DNA from: Bermanella sp051277445
GTDB lineage: Bacteria > Pseudomonadota > Gammaproteobacteria > Pseudomonadales > Oceanobacteraceae
Assembly (NCBI GenBank): GCA_051277445.1
Contig: JBNMQC010000019.1
Location: 1 to 29,107 of the forward strand
DNA: 29,107 nucleotides
Direction: 5' to 3'
In this document: positions 7,832-15,906 of the stretch, one piece after another
Layout: each line of letters opens with the position of its first letter
How positions within the stretch are numbered: position 1 is the stretch's first letter
Made by a program: the position numbers and the translations under genes
The notes under the pieces: generated by a model
What the model was told of the DNA's origin: nothing
Databases searched by the model: none
Seen by the model: only the letters and a program-made list of their open reading frames with translations

Positions 7832-9190
7832 ATGAGTTCTGAGTCCGTTTCCTCTCAAAAATCCGCATTAGTGGTCGATGACTCAAAACTCGCCCGCTAT
7901 GTCTTAAAAGAAATGCTGATCGCCCATGATATTGCGGTGGAAACGGCAGAATCGGCCGAAGAGGCATTGGGCATTCTAAGTGCCCACAAGCCGGATGTGA
8001 TCTTTATGGATCACATGATGCCAGGCATGGATGGCTTTCAAGCGGTGCAAGCCATTAAAAATGACCCGAGCACGGCAAAAATCCCCATTTTAATGTACAC
8101 CTCAAAAGATGAAGGTGTGTATGTCAACCAAGCTCGTGCCTTGGGCGCTGTTGGCGTGCTACCCAAAAAACTCAAGCCTGTTCAACTTGAGCGAGTTCTT
8201 CAACAACTCAAGTTAATTCCCTTTACAAACGATGCCGCTATGAAAGCGACGTTGTCTAGCGCATCTAAGCAAGGCTCGCTGAGTAAGTCAGAGCAGCCAA
8301 CTTCAGAGCCAAGCCAAGCAGCCATTAGCCAAACATCCCACACCTTGGAAGAGCTATCCCGCAGCGCCAGTGAAGATCTAGAAAAAGATTCTATGCGCCA
8401 GCTATTTCGCCAACTGTTCTTAGAGCAGCGTGATGGCATTAAACAAGACCAGCACGAGCTGCTAGAAACCATGGTCAAAGAAGTGCGCCCAGCGGTGACA
8501 CAAATGGGCAAACAAAGCGTGCGCTGGCAGAAATGGGGCTTAGGTTTGACGGCCGTTATCTTGCTGGGCGTCGCCGGTTTATGGCTGAAAAATGATGATG
8601 GGGTTTTGCCTCAAATTGAGCAACTTACTCAAGCACAAATGAACACAAGTGAAAAAACCGACCAACTGCTTAACAAGCTCAATGCCTCTGTTATGGACTC
8701 AGCGGGCAGCCCTGATGTTATATTTGCAACTCAAGCCTTGCAGTGGGCATTGAATCAAAATAACCAGCTTGCTTATCAAGAGCCGTTAACCAGCTTGCGC
8801 ATACAAAATCATATGAGCGAATTGCTGTTACGTTTAGAGCAAGAAGGTTTTAACGGCACATTAAGCTTGCGTTATCACGCGGGTAATTACTGCGAAAAAA
8901 ATGAACGCGGCGTGTTTAGCTTAGCCAATAACCAAGCTGCTTTGACTCAATGCATTAAACGCAGTGACTTAGATTGGGCAGAAATAGGGCAAACAAAGAA
9001 CTGGGAGGCATTAGTTGAGCAGTGGAATAACACCTACAATGGTTTTTACATTGAATTTGAATACATGGGCTCAAGTTATACCAAGCAAGAATACCCTGTC
9101 ATCGTAACCGGTGTGGAAGGGGCCGCCCTTGCTGAAGACTGGAATACGGTCGCCGCGGTGAACCATCGATTAGAGTTTTATTTGCAGTAA
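7832..9190 (+). CDS. Membrane-tethered response regulator with extracytoplasmic C-terminal domain
   Basis: The 452-residue protein starts with a complete receiver domain (about 10-131). It carries the acidic pair D16/D17, phospho-acceptor D60 (in FMDHMMPGMDG), the switch T90 (MYTS) and K112 (in LPKK), so it should be phosphorylatable. A Ser/Gln-rich linker (132-185) leads into an amphipathic, probably coiled-coil segment (185-230). A single transmembrane helix follows (about 235-252, flanked by Trp/Lys), and then about 200 residues predicted outside the cytoplasm, of which I recognise no family. The tail has two Cys (in NYCEKN and TQCIKR) that could form a disulfide. A receiver domain that signals toward the membrane, with no DNA-binding or enzymatic output, is unusual. 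Likely partners are a histidine kinase or chemotaxis system elsewhere. An AAGG ribosome-binding site precedes the ATG, and a hairpin terminator follows. Confidence 0.75.
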   Translation: MSSESVSSQKSALVVDDSKLARYVLKEMLIAHDIAVETAESAEEALGILSAHKPDVIFMDHMMPGMDGFQAVQAIKNDPSTAKIPILMYTSKDEGVYVNQARALGAVGVLPKKLKPVQLERVLQQLKLIPFTNDAAMKATLSSASKQGSLSKSEQPTSEPSQAAISQTSHTLEELSRSASEDLEKDSMRQLFRQLFLEQRDGIKQDQHELLETMVKEVRPAVTQMGKQSVRWQKWGLGLTAVILLGVAGLWLKNDDGVLPQIEQLTQAQMNTSEKTDQLLNKLNASVMDSAGSPDVIFATQALQWALNQNNQLAYQEPLTSLRIQNHMSELLLRLEQEGFNGTLSLRYHAGNYCEKNERGVFSLANNQAALTQCIKRSDLDWAEIGQTKNWEALVEQWNNTYNGFYIEFEYMGSSYTKQEYPVIVTGVEGAALAEDWNTVAAVNHRLEFYLQ

Positions 9191-9199
9191 CTAGCTAAT

Positions 9200-9233
9200 A
9201 AAAAACCAGAACACCTGGGTGCTCTGGTTTTTT
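9200..9233. terminator. Bidirectional rho-independent terminator
   Basis: The inverted repeat AAAAAACCAGA (9200-9210) and TCTGGTTTTTT (9223-9233), with an inner CACC/GGTG stem after one A-C mismatch, forms a long hairpin with T-runs in both directions. It lies between the convergent receiver-domain gene and the fadB-type gene and probably serves both. Confidence 0.9.
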
Positions 9234-9248
9234 GACAGATCCTTACGT

Positions 9249-11396
9249 TTATTTAAATAACGATCCTTTCTCAGCATGTTCAACTAAAATCGCGGGCGGC
9301 TCAAAACGCTCGCCATATTGCTCAGTTAATTGCTTGGCGCGTTGATAAAATTCACGCACGCCGTATTGATTCACATATTGAATGGCGCCCCCTGTCCAGG
9401 GTGCAAAGCCAATCCCAAAGATGGAGCCAATGTTGGCATCACGTACGCTGGTTAAAACCCCTTCTTCGTAACAACGCAGAGTCTCAATGGCTTGTCTAAA
9501 CAAAATGCGCTCTTTGGCATCTTCTAGCGAAATACTGACTTCTGGTTTCACAAAGTGTTCGTTTAAACCTGCCCATAGTTTCTTTTTGCCTTTTTCTGGG
9601 TAGTCGTAGAAGCCCGCGCCTGCCGCTTTGCCTTCGCGTTTGAATTCATCCAGCATTTTATTGGTCAATTCTTCGGCTGGCGTCACGGGTAAGTCTTTGC
9701 CATCCGCTTGTAGATCTAAACGGGTTTGATCCACCACTTTACGGCTTAGTGTCATGGACACTTCATCTTGCACTGCCAGTGGGCCGATTGGCATACCGGC
9801 TTGTAGGGCGGCACTTTCAATAAACTGCGGGTGAATACCTTCACTTAACATGGTCAAACCTTCACCCACAAAGGTGCCAAAGGTACGGCTGGTGAAAAAG
9901 CCGCGGCTGTCGTTGACCACAATTGGGGTTTTGTTAATTTGCAACACATAGTCAAACGCGCGGGCTAGGGTTTCATCACTGGTTTGTTCGCCTTTGATAA
10001 TTTCAACCAATGGCATTTTATCCACAGGGCTAAAGAAATGAAGGCCAATGAATTTTTGTGCATCTTTTGCTGCGGTGGCTAAACCAGTTATTGGCAGGGT
10101 AGACGTATTGGATGCAAACACGCCGTCTTTTGCCATAAACTGTTCGGCTTCTTGGGTCACCTTGGCTTTAAGTTCACGGTTTTCAAAGACCGCTTCGATG
10201 ATTAAATCACAGCCGTCTAAATCTTCGGCATTAGCGGTAGGTTTGATTAACGCTAACACGCTGTCGGCTTTTTCTTGTGTGATTTGTTTGCGCGATACAC
10301 GTTTTTTTAATAACCCTTCGCTATAGGCTTTGCCTTTTTCAGCGGCTTCAATTGATATGTCTTTAAGCACTACTTCAATGCCGTTCATGGCAGTGGAGTA
10401 GGCAATGCCTGCGCCCATCATGCCGGCACCTAGTACACCCACTTTTTTCGTGGTGTAGGGATCAATGCCATTAGGGCGTGAGCCACCGGCTTTGATTTCG
10501 TTAAGTTGAAACCAAAAGGTGCCAATCATATTTTTTGCGATTTGACCGGTTGTTAGCTCTGTAAAATAACGACTTTCAATGGTACAGGCCTCATCAAAAG
10601 TGACCTGAGCGCCCTCAACGGCGGCGGCCAATATTTTTTCAGGGGCTGGGTAACAACCTTTGGTTTTTTGGCGAAGAATGGACGGCACAATTGCTAATTT
10701 TTGTGCAACCGCTGGGTGGCTCGGTGCGCCGCCCGGTAATTTGTAACCTTTTACGTCCCAAGGTTGGCTGGATTTAGGATTCGCTTTAATCCATGCTTTG
10801 GCTTTGGTGATTAAGTCTGTGGCGTCTTCGGCCAGCTCATGAATTAAACCTGCTTTTAAGGCTTTTTCTGGATTCACTTGTTTGCCTTCCATTAAAAATG
10901 GGAACGCCGCTTCTAGGCCTAATAAACGCACCATGCGCGCCACACCGCCACCGCCGGGTAGCAAGCCTAGAGTCACTTCTGGCAAACCCACTTTTAATTT
11001 TGGATTGTTAATGGCAATACGATGATGGCTGGCTAAGCAGATTTCAAAACCGCCACCCAGTGCGGCGCCATTAATAGCGGCCACAACAGGTACGCCAAGG
11101 GTTTCAATTTTACGCAGTGGCGCTTTGATTTTTTCAACCATTTGAAAAAACTCAGCAGCGTTTTCTTTTTCAACTTGTATTAGTTCTTTTAAATCGCCGC
11201 CTGCAAAAAAGGTGCTCTTAGCGGAGGCATAGATGACACCGCTGATGGAATCGATTTCTTTCTCTAAGCGGTCGGCAGTGGCTAAGATTGCCGCGCGAAA
11301 ATCCGCGTTCATGGTGTTAGCGCTTTGCCCCGGCATATCCATGGTTAACGTGACGATATTGTCGGCGTCTTTTTCAAAACGAATGGCGTCTGTCAT
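9249..11396 (-). CDS. fadB: Bifunctional fatty-acid oxidation protein: enoyl-CoA hydratase / 3-hydroxyacyl-CoA dehydrogenase
   Basis: This 715-residue protein performs the second and third steps of beta-oxidation. The crotonase half (about 1-190) has the oxyanion-hole segments FFAGGDLKE and INGAALGGGFE, with the two catalytic glutamates E118 and E140 (in GLPEVTLG). The NAD-binding half begins at VGVLGAGMMGAG (319-330, Rossmann fold) and has catalytic H453 in GLHFFSPVDKMPLVE, followed by the C-terminal dehydrogenase domains with DSRGFFTSR. The overall wording, including the spacer with QPWD-KGYKLPGG and the tail NIGSIFGIGFAPWTGG, resembles the mycobacterial FadB type as I recall it rather than E. 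coli FadB. An AGGAAT ribosome-binding site precedes the ATG. It lies 63 bases after the thiolase on the same strand, so the two form an operon supplying the beta subunit/alpha subunit pair. A shared terminator follows its stop. Confidence 0.93.
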   Translation of the reverse strand: MTDAIRFEKDADNIVTLTMDMPGQSANTMNADFRAAILATADRLEKEIDSISGVIYASAKSTFFAGGDLKELIQVEKENAAEFFQMVEKIKAPLRKIETLGVPVVAAINGAALGGGFEICLASHHRIAINNPKLKVGLPEVTLGLLPGGGGVARMVRLLGLEAAFPFLMEGKQVNPEKALKAGLIHELAEDATDLITKAKAWIKANPKSSQPWDVKGYKLPGGAPSHPAVAQKLAIVPSILRQKTKGCYPAPEKILAAAVEGAQVTFDEACTIESRYFTELTTGQIAKNMIGTFWFQLNEIKAGGSRPNGIDPYTTKKVGVLGAGMMGAGIAYSTAMNGIEVVLKDISIEAAEKGKAYSEGLLKKRVSRKQITQEKADSVLALIKPTANAEDLDGCDLIIEAVFENRELKAKVTQEAEQFMAKDGVFASNTSTLPITGLATAAKDAQKFIGLHFFSPVDKMPLVEIIKGEQTSDETLARAFDYVLQINKTPIVVNDSRGFFTSRTFGTFVGEGLTMLSEGIHPQFIESAALQAGMPIGPLAVQDEVSMTLSRKVVDQTRLDLQADGKDLPVTPAEELTNKMLDEFKREGKAAGAGFYDYPEKGKKKLWAGLNEHFVKPEVSISLEDAKERILFRQAIETLRCYEEGVLTSVRDANIGSIFGIGFAPWTGGAIQYVNQYGVREFYQRAKQLTEQYGERFEPPAILVEHAEKGSLFK

Positions 11397-11459
11397 TTTT
11401 ATTATTCCTAATTCTGTTTCATAAACCTAAGTATAAAAACCGTTAATGAGTGGTTGCTG

Positions 11460-12668
11460 TTAGCAACGCTCAATGATGGTTGCGATACCCATCCCACCGC
11501 CAACACACAATGTGGCGAGGCCGTAACGTTTTTCTTGGGCTTCTAATTCATCTAACAAGGTACCTAAAATCATGGCACCGGTTGCACCGAGCGGGTGACC
11601 CATGGCAATAGCGCCGCCATTTACGTTGATTTTTTCCCACGGCACGTTTAAGTCTTTTTGAAATTTCATCACAACCGAGGCAAAGGCTTCGTTCACTTCA
11701 AATAAATCAATGTCCTCCACCGTTAAACCCGCTTTTTCCAATGCTTTTAATGAAGCAGGGCCAGGGCCAGTTAGCATGATGGTGGGCTCGGTAGAGGTAA
11801 GTGCCACGCTTACAATACGAGCGCGGGGTTTCATGTTGAGTTCTTTACCGATTTTTTCATTACCAATTAAGACAAGAGCGGCACCATCCACAATGCCTGA
11901 GCTGTTACCGGCGTGGTGCATGTGGTTAATGTCTTCAACTTGTGGATATTTTAATTTGGCGCTGTCATCAAACCCCATTTGCCCCATCATTTGAAAAGAC
12001 GGTTTTAAACCGGCAAGGCTTTCCACTGTGGTGCCTTCGCGAATGAATTCATCGTGATCTAAAATGGTGATGCCGTTTTGGTCGGTAACGGGAATGAGTG
12101 ATTTATTAAACTTGCCGTTTTTACGGGCGGCAGCGGCTTTGGCTTGTGAGTTGACTGCAAATGCGTCTACGTCGTGACGGCTAAAGCCTTCAAGTGTGGC
12201 GATTAAGTCAGCGCCCACACCCTGTGGGACAAAGCCGGTTTGAAAATTGGTGGCAGGGTCCATGGCCCAAGCACCACCGTCACTGCCCATGGGAATACGC
12301 GATAGGGATTCCACACCACCGGCCACAATTAAATCTTCCCAGCCTGATGCCACTTTCATGGCCGCCATGTTCACCGCTTCAAGGCCGGATGCACAAAAAC
12401 GGTTTAACTGAACGCCGGATACTCTTTCGTCCCAGCCAGCGGCAAGAGCGGCAGTTTTGGCGATGTCAGCACCTTGATCGCCAATGGGGGTGACGCAACC
12501 GAGCACCACGTCTTCTACTTTGCTTGTGTCCAGTTTGTTGCGCGCTTCTAGGGCTTTCATTAAGCCCACAACTAATGAAACGGGTTTGACGGCGTGCAGC
12601 GAGCCGTCTTTTTTGCCTTTGCCCCGTGGGGTGCGGATGGCGTCGTAGATAAATGCATCTGTGCTCAT
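11460..12668 (-). CDS. fadA: Acetyl-CoA C-acyltransferase (3-ketoacyl-CoA thiolase)
   Basis: The ATG at 12668 gives 402 residues. An AAAGG ribosome-binding site lies about 7 bases upstream, and the longer frame (11 extra residues) is not needed. It cleaves 3-ketoacyl-CoA with CoA to give acetyl-CoA and a shortened acyl-CoA, the last step of beta-oxidation. Catalytic elements are the nucleophile C92 (LNRFCASGLEA), the NEAFA motif, H358 (GGAIAMGHPLGATGA) and C388 (LCVGGGMG). Length and motifs fit degradative thiolases, and the family also contains biosynthetic acetoacetyl-CoA thiolases. Its position just before the FadB-type gene, behind a TetR regulator, supports a fatty-acid catabolism role. 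The 168 bases between it and the tetR stop probably carry its own promoter, so it may not depend on the tetR promoter. Confidence 0.92.
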   Translation of the reverse strand: MSTDAFIYDAIRTPRGKGKKDGSLHAVKPVSLVVGLMKALEARNKLDTSKVEDVVLGCVTPIGDQGADIAKTAALAAGWDERVSGVQLNRFCASGLEAVNMAAMKVASGWEDLIVAGGVESLSRIPMGSDGGAWAMDPATNFQTGFVPQGVGADLIATLEGFSRHDVDAFAVNSQAKAAAARKNGKFNKSLIPVTDQNGITILDHDEFIREGTTVESLAGLKPSFQMMGQMGFDDSAKLKYPQVEDINHMHHAGNSSGIVDGAALVLIGNEKIGKELNMKPRARIVSVALTSTEPTIMLTGPGPASLKALEKAGLTVEDIDLFEVNEAFASVVMKFQKDLNVPWEKINVNGGAIAMGHPLGATGAMILGTLLDELEAQEKRYGLATLCVGGGMGIATIIERC

Positions 12669-12836
12669 GTTGGGCCTTTTATTGTTATTAACAGGTATCA
12701 ATCAATTTGGATAAGTATGTCAGTGTGCAATAACAGTACATGAGCGCCACGGCTATGACCAATGGCCATATATGCCGTTAACAGTGGCGTAAATTTTCAG
12801 TGTATGTGAGCAGGTTTGTGCTGGGTGGTGAGGGGG

Positions 12837-13472
12837 TTATTTTTGCAGAATGATTTCTAAGTGACGCACCGCAGTTTGGGCAATGTCGTGGATGTCGTCT
12901 TGTTTGGCAAAGATACCGTCACTGGCTAAGCGGGCGAGACCGTGTAAGCTTGCCCACGTCATTTGCGCTAAGCGCAGAGGGGGCTCTTGGGTGCTAATGA
13001 GTCCTTGCTGGGCAAATAATTCAAACAGTTTGACGTATTGGCGAAAGCAATCTTTTGCTGTGCGCTGAAACGCTTCGTGCTGTTCATCTTGCCAAAGGGC
13101 TTGGCCAAACATCAGCTCATATTGGGTCGGGTGTTGAATGGCAAAATCTAAATAGCCCATGACGGCGTGTTGTAATTTGGCGTTCAGCGCAGCGTCATCA
13201 TCGTTCACCACCTGACTTAACAATTGGCTGAGTTCTTCAAATCCTTGCCCAGCCACCGCCGCTAATAAGGCGTCCTTATCTTTGAAATGATGATAGGGCG
13301 CAGTGCGGGAAACCCCCACCACATCGGCCAGTTTACGTAATGACAATGCCGATACACCTTGTGCGCGAATGATGTCCACGCTGGCATTCAGCAACGCCAG
13401 TCTCAGGTTGCCATGATGATACGGCTGATTCGCGCTGGGTTTAAGGTTGCTGGTGTGGGCGGTGTCTTTCAT
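12837..13472 (-). CDS. TetR/AcrR-family transcriptional regulator
   Basis: This 211-residue protein has an N-terminal helix-turn-helix (about 25-70). The motif YHHGNLRLALLNASVDII leads in, then SLRKLADVVGVSRTAPYHHFKDKDALLAAVA, which contains the recognition helix. A ligand-binding helical domain follows (about 80-205), of the type found in regulators with the WHG/TetR_C_33-like tail (QMTWASLHGLARLASDG). The gene is divergent from a dienoyl-CoA isomerase and upstream of fadA/fadB. Two related operator-like sites lie on its own promoter, so it probably represses itself and the divergent gene and is released by an acyl-CoA or fatty acid. The ligand is inferred from context only. No adjacent efflux pump is present, which argues against a drug-response role. 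Confidence 0.88.
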   Translation of the reverse strand: MKDTAHTSNLKPSANQPYHHGNLRLALLNASVDIIRAQGVSALSLRKLADVVGVSRTAPYHHFKDKDALLAAVAGQGFEELSQLLSQVVNDDDAALNAKLQHAVMGYLDFAIQHPTQYELMFGQALWQDEQHEAFQRTAKDCFRQYVKLFELFAQQGLISTQEPPLRLAQMTWASLHGLARLASDGIFAKQDDIHDIAQTAVRHLEIILQK

Positions 13473-13523
13473 GACTGTATGGTGTTCGCGACTGCTGGTA
13501 AATAAGTGGCCAGTGTAAACCCA

Positions 13524-13566
13524 ATCTTGACGATGTCCAAATACTGGCTTATCTTGACGGTGTCAA
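13524..13566. promoter_or_regulatory. Twin TetR-type operators over divergent overlapping promoters
   Basis: The 14-mer ATCTTGACGRTGTC occurs at 13524-13537 and 13551-13564. The second copy completes a perfect palindrome TTGAC-ggt-GTCAA (13554-13566); the first is imperfect (13527-13540). On the plus strand TTGACG (13527-13532), 17 bases, TATCTT (13550-13555) forms a promoter for the isomerase gene. On the minus strand TTGACA (complement of 13561-13566), 17 bases, TATTTG (complement of 13538-13543) forms a promoter for tetR. Both operators overlap core promoter elements in both directions, as expected for repression. Confidence 0.7.
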
Positions 13567-13600
13567 AATTACATTGCAGCTTAATATTCAAGAGGTCGGT

Positions 13601-14443
13601 ATGGATTACAAGTCGTTTCAAGTCGAGATAAAAGACCAGATTGCCCATGTGCAGATGAACCGCCCAGAGGCCCTAAATTCCATGAATATGGACTTCTGGT
13701 TGGAGCTACCTCAGTGCGTGAAAGCCATTGATGCCAGCGGTGAGGCGCGGGTGATTGTGATTTCATCCACAGGTAAGCATTTCAGCGCTGGCATGGACTT
13801 AGGTGTATTTAGCAACCCTAAAGCGGTGCCCATGACAGGGGACCCGGGTCGTATGGGGGAAAACCTGCGTCGTGTGGTGATGCAGTTACAAGCCAGCTTA
13901 AGCTCGTTAGAAGAGGTGCGCATTCCGGTGCTAACCGCCATCCATGGTGGTTGTATTGGTGGCGCCTTGGATATGGTGTGCGCCAGCGACTCCCGTTATT
14001 GCTCGGCCGATGCCTACTTCACCATTAAAGAAACGGAATTGGGCATGACCGCCGATGTGGGTACATTGCAACGTTTGCCTAAGTTATTGCCCCAAGGTCT
14101 AGTGCGAGAGCTTGCTTACACTGGGCGTAAATTCACCGCGCAAGAAGCGAAAAATCTAGGCTTTGTGAATGAGGTGTTCGAGACCCATGAGGCGTTATTA
14201 GAAGGCGTGATGAACATTGCCGCCAGCATTGCTAAAAACTCGCCACTAGCGGTTGTGGGGTGTAAAGAAATGCTGAACTATTCTCGTGACCATTCAGTGG
14301 AAGACAGCCTGAAATACATGGCCACGTGGCAGTCGGGTATGTTCCGCCCTAATGACATGATGAAAACCTTTGCCGCTAAATCTACAGGTTCTCAAGCGGA
14401 ATATGCCGATGTTTGGCCGGTAAAAGGCTTGTTTGAACGTTAG
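13601..14443 (+). CDS. Delta(3,5)-delta(2,4)-dienoyl-CoA isomerase-like crotonase
   Basis: The ATG at 13601 has an AGAGGT ribosome-binding site 4 bases upstream (280 residues). An upstream TTG would add nine residues overlapping the leader. It is a crotonase-fold enzyme with oxyanion-hole segments HFSAGMDL (60-67) and IHGGCIGGALD (114-124). Three acidic residues match the rat peroxisomal/mitochondrial ECH1 enzyme in position and spacing as I recall it: D124, E144 and D152 (ECH1 D176, E196, D204). The context ADVGTLQRLPK around D152 is almost the ECH1 text. Ordinary hydratases have two glutamates here instead. The reaction moves two double bonds so that unsaturated fatty acids with odd-position double bonds can enter beta-oxidation. 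It is divergent from tetR and faces the fadBA operon, consistent with that pathway. Confidence 0.82.
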   Translation: MDYKSFQVEIKDQIAHVQMNRPEALNSMNMDFWLELPQCVKAIDASGEARVIVISSTGKHFSAGMDLGVFSNPKAVPMTGDPGRMGENLRRVVMQLQASLSSLEEVRIPVLTAIHGGCIGGALDMVCASDSRYCSADAYFTIKETELGMTADVGTLQRLPKLLPQGLVRELAYTGRKFTAQEAKNLGFVNEVFETHEALLEGVMNIAASIAKNSPLAVVGCKEMLNYSRDHSVEDSLKYMATWQSGMFRPNDMMKTFAAKSTGSQAEYADVWPVKGLFER

Positions 14444-14549
14444 ATGCTGTTTTTGTTTGTTTAATGACCATCCCATTTGCTTAGCAAACTGGGTTGGGCA
14501 TTTCGTTTCAAATCCATGTAAAATGGTGTTTTTATTCCATGGATTGGAC

Positions 14550-15902
14550 ATGCTCAACAGTTGTGATTTTCATCCGTTAAACCCAGCTCGCTGGCAATGC
14601 CACCAATGTCATAGTTTTTATTGCACGACGTGCATGCCTGAACATGGGCCCCGTTGCCCTGACTGTGCGAATACCTTAAGAAACCTAGGGAGTAGTAACG
14701 AGATCGAGCCTTTCTGGGATCGTATCTCTACATTTTTTAAATACCCACTAACAGGTCAAAGTTTGCTTTTGGTGTTGCTCACCACTGTGGTTTTTTCGCA
14801 GTCGCAAGAAAGCCTTTCCTCCCTTTTAATCATTATGCTGCTCACCACCTTGTATACCTTGTATTCTTTTAGTGTTTTAAAGCACATGGCAAAAGGCGAG
14901 TTAACGCCTCCGAGGATACTCAGTGCATTCGATGGCAACGTTAAAATATTAATGAAGTCCATCATCTGGATGGCGGGCCTTATTTTTATTGGTGCCAGTG
15001 GCTTTTTAGTGGGCACATGGCTAGGTGGATTTACAGCAGTGATGGTTCTGTTTTTGTTTCCAGCCAGTGCCATTATTTATGTGCATGAATCCTCGGTGGT
15101 GGATGCGATTAACCCGCTACGTTTAATGGATTTCTTTTTGAAAACCAAGACCGGCTATTTAATCTTATTTGTGCATCTTGTGTTGATTTTAATGGTTGTC
15201 AGCGCGATAGAAAATTGGGTCGGCAGTAAGGATCTACCTTCTGCTGCCTATATGGCGGTGACGGGCTTTTTCTCGGCGTACTCCACCATTATATTGTATG
15301 CCCTTTGTGGTTACTTTTTACTTCAGTATCAAAGAGAATTAGGTCTGTTTGCCATTATTGATCATCAAGAAGAAATACCATCTGAGCCTTTGCATAAGGT
15401 GAAGCTGTTTTTAAAGAAAGGGGACTATGAGCAGGCTTTAAACAAACTTGATGCTTTAATAAAAGCCAACACCTCGCAAGAGTTCGAATATTACCGTTGG
15501 GATTTGCTTTTGCAATTAAAGCGCTATGAAACATTAGAACCCAAGGCAGATGCCGTATTGAGACGTTATTTATCGGTGAGGCCATTTAATGAAATTAAAC
15601 CTTTCGTGGTCTATTTATTAAATTCAGGCGGATTAAAAATCACTGAACTCACTGTGCGTATTCAACTAGCCAATACATTGAATAAGCAACATTTAAATAA
15701 GTGGGCCTATATTTTACTTAAGGATACTCACAAGCAGTTCCCCAATGACCCCAACCTAGTGAAGGCCATGATCCTGCTGGCTGATATTACGCTTGAAATG
15801 AACCAAGATGAGCTGGCAAAAAAAGTACTCTCATTTGCCTTTAATTTGGCAAGTGAGAGCGAGAAAGCAATTATTGAAGCAAAGCGCTTAGCCTTTAACT
15901 AG
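14550..15902 (+). CDS. B-box zinc-finger multispanning membrane protein with helical-repeat tail
   Basis: The ATG at 14550 gives 450 residues. Earlier in-frame starts add a Cys-rich stretch without family support and overlap the preceding gene. Residues 5-40 hold a B-box-like zinc site: CDFH (5-8), CHQC (17-20), CTTC (25-28), EH (31-32) and CPDC (36-39). About five or six hydrophobic segments follow (about 70-84, 89-109, 138-158, 160-178, 203-222, 235-260). From about 285 the protein is soluble and helical with TPR-like repeats (for example KGDYEQALNKLDALIKAN and KWAYILLKDTHKQFPNDPNLVKAM). Function unknown. The zinc site and repeats suggest protein-protein contacts on the cytoplasmic face. 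It converges with a rhomboid protease gene that has a similar repeat tail, only 4 bases apart at the stops. Confidence 0.65.
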   Translation: MLNSCDFHPLNPARWQCHQCHSFYCTTCMPEHGPRCPDCANTLRNLGSSNEIEPFWDRISTFFKYPLTGQSLLLVLLTTVVFSQSQESLSSLLIIMLLTTLYTLYSFSVLKHMAKGELTPPRILSAFDGNVKILMKSIIWMAGLIFIGASGFLVGTWLGGFTAVMVLFLFPASAIIYVHESSVVDAINPLRLMDFFLKTKTGYLILFVHLVLILMVVSAIENWVGSKDLPSAAYMAVTGFFSAYSTIILYALCGYFLLQYQRELGLFAIIDHQEEIPSEPLHKVKLFLKKGDYEQALNKLDALIKANTSQEFEYYRWDLLLQLKRYETLEPKADAVLRRYLSVRPFNEIKPFVVYLLNSGGLKITELTVRIQLANTLNKQHLNKWAYILLKDTHKQFPNDPNLVKAMILLADITLEMNQDELAKKVLSFAFNLASESEKAIIEAKRLAFN

Positions 15903-15906
15903 CGGG

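Noticed and set aside
12741..12788. CGCCAC/GTGGCG inverted repeat in the gap between tetR and the thiolase
   Set aside because: Short arms separated by over 30 bases; no fit to a promoter, terminator or the operator motif found upstream of tetR.
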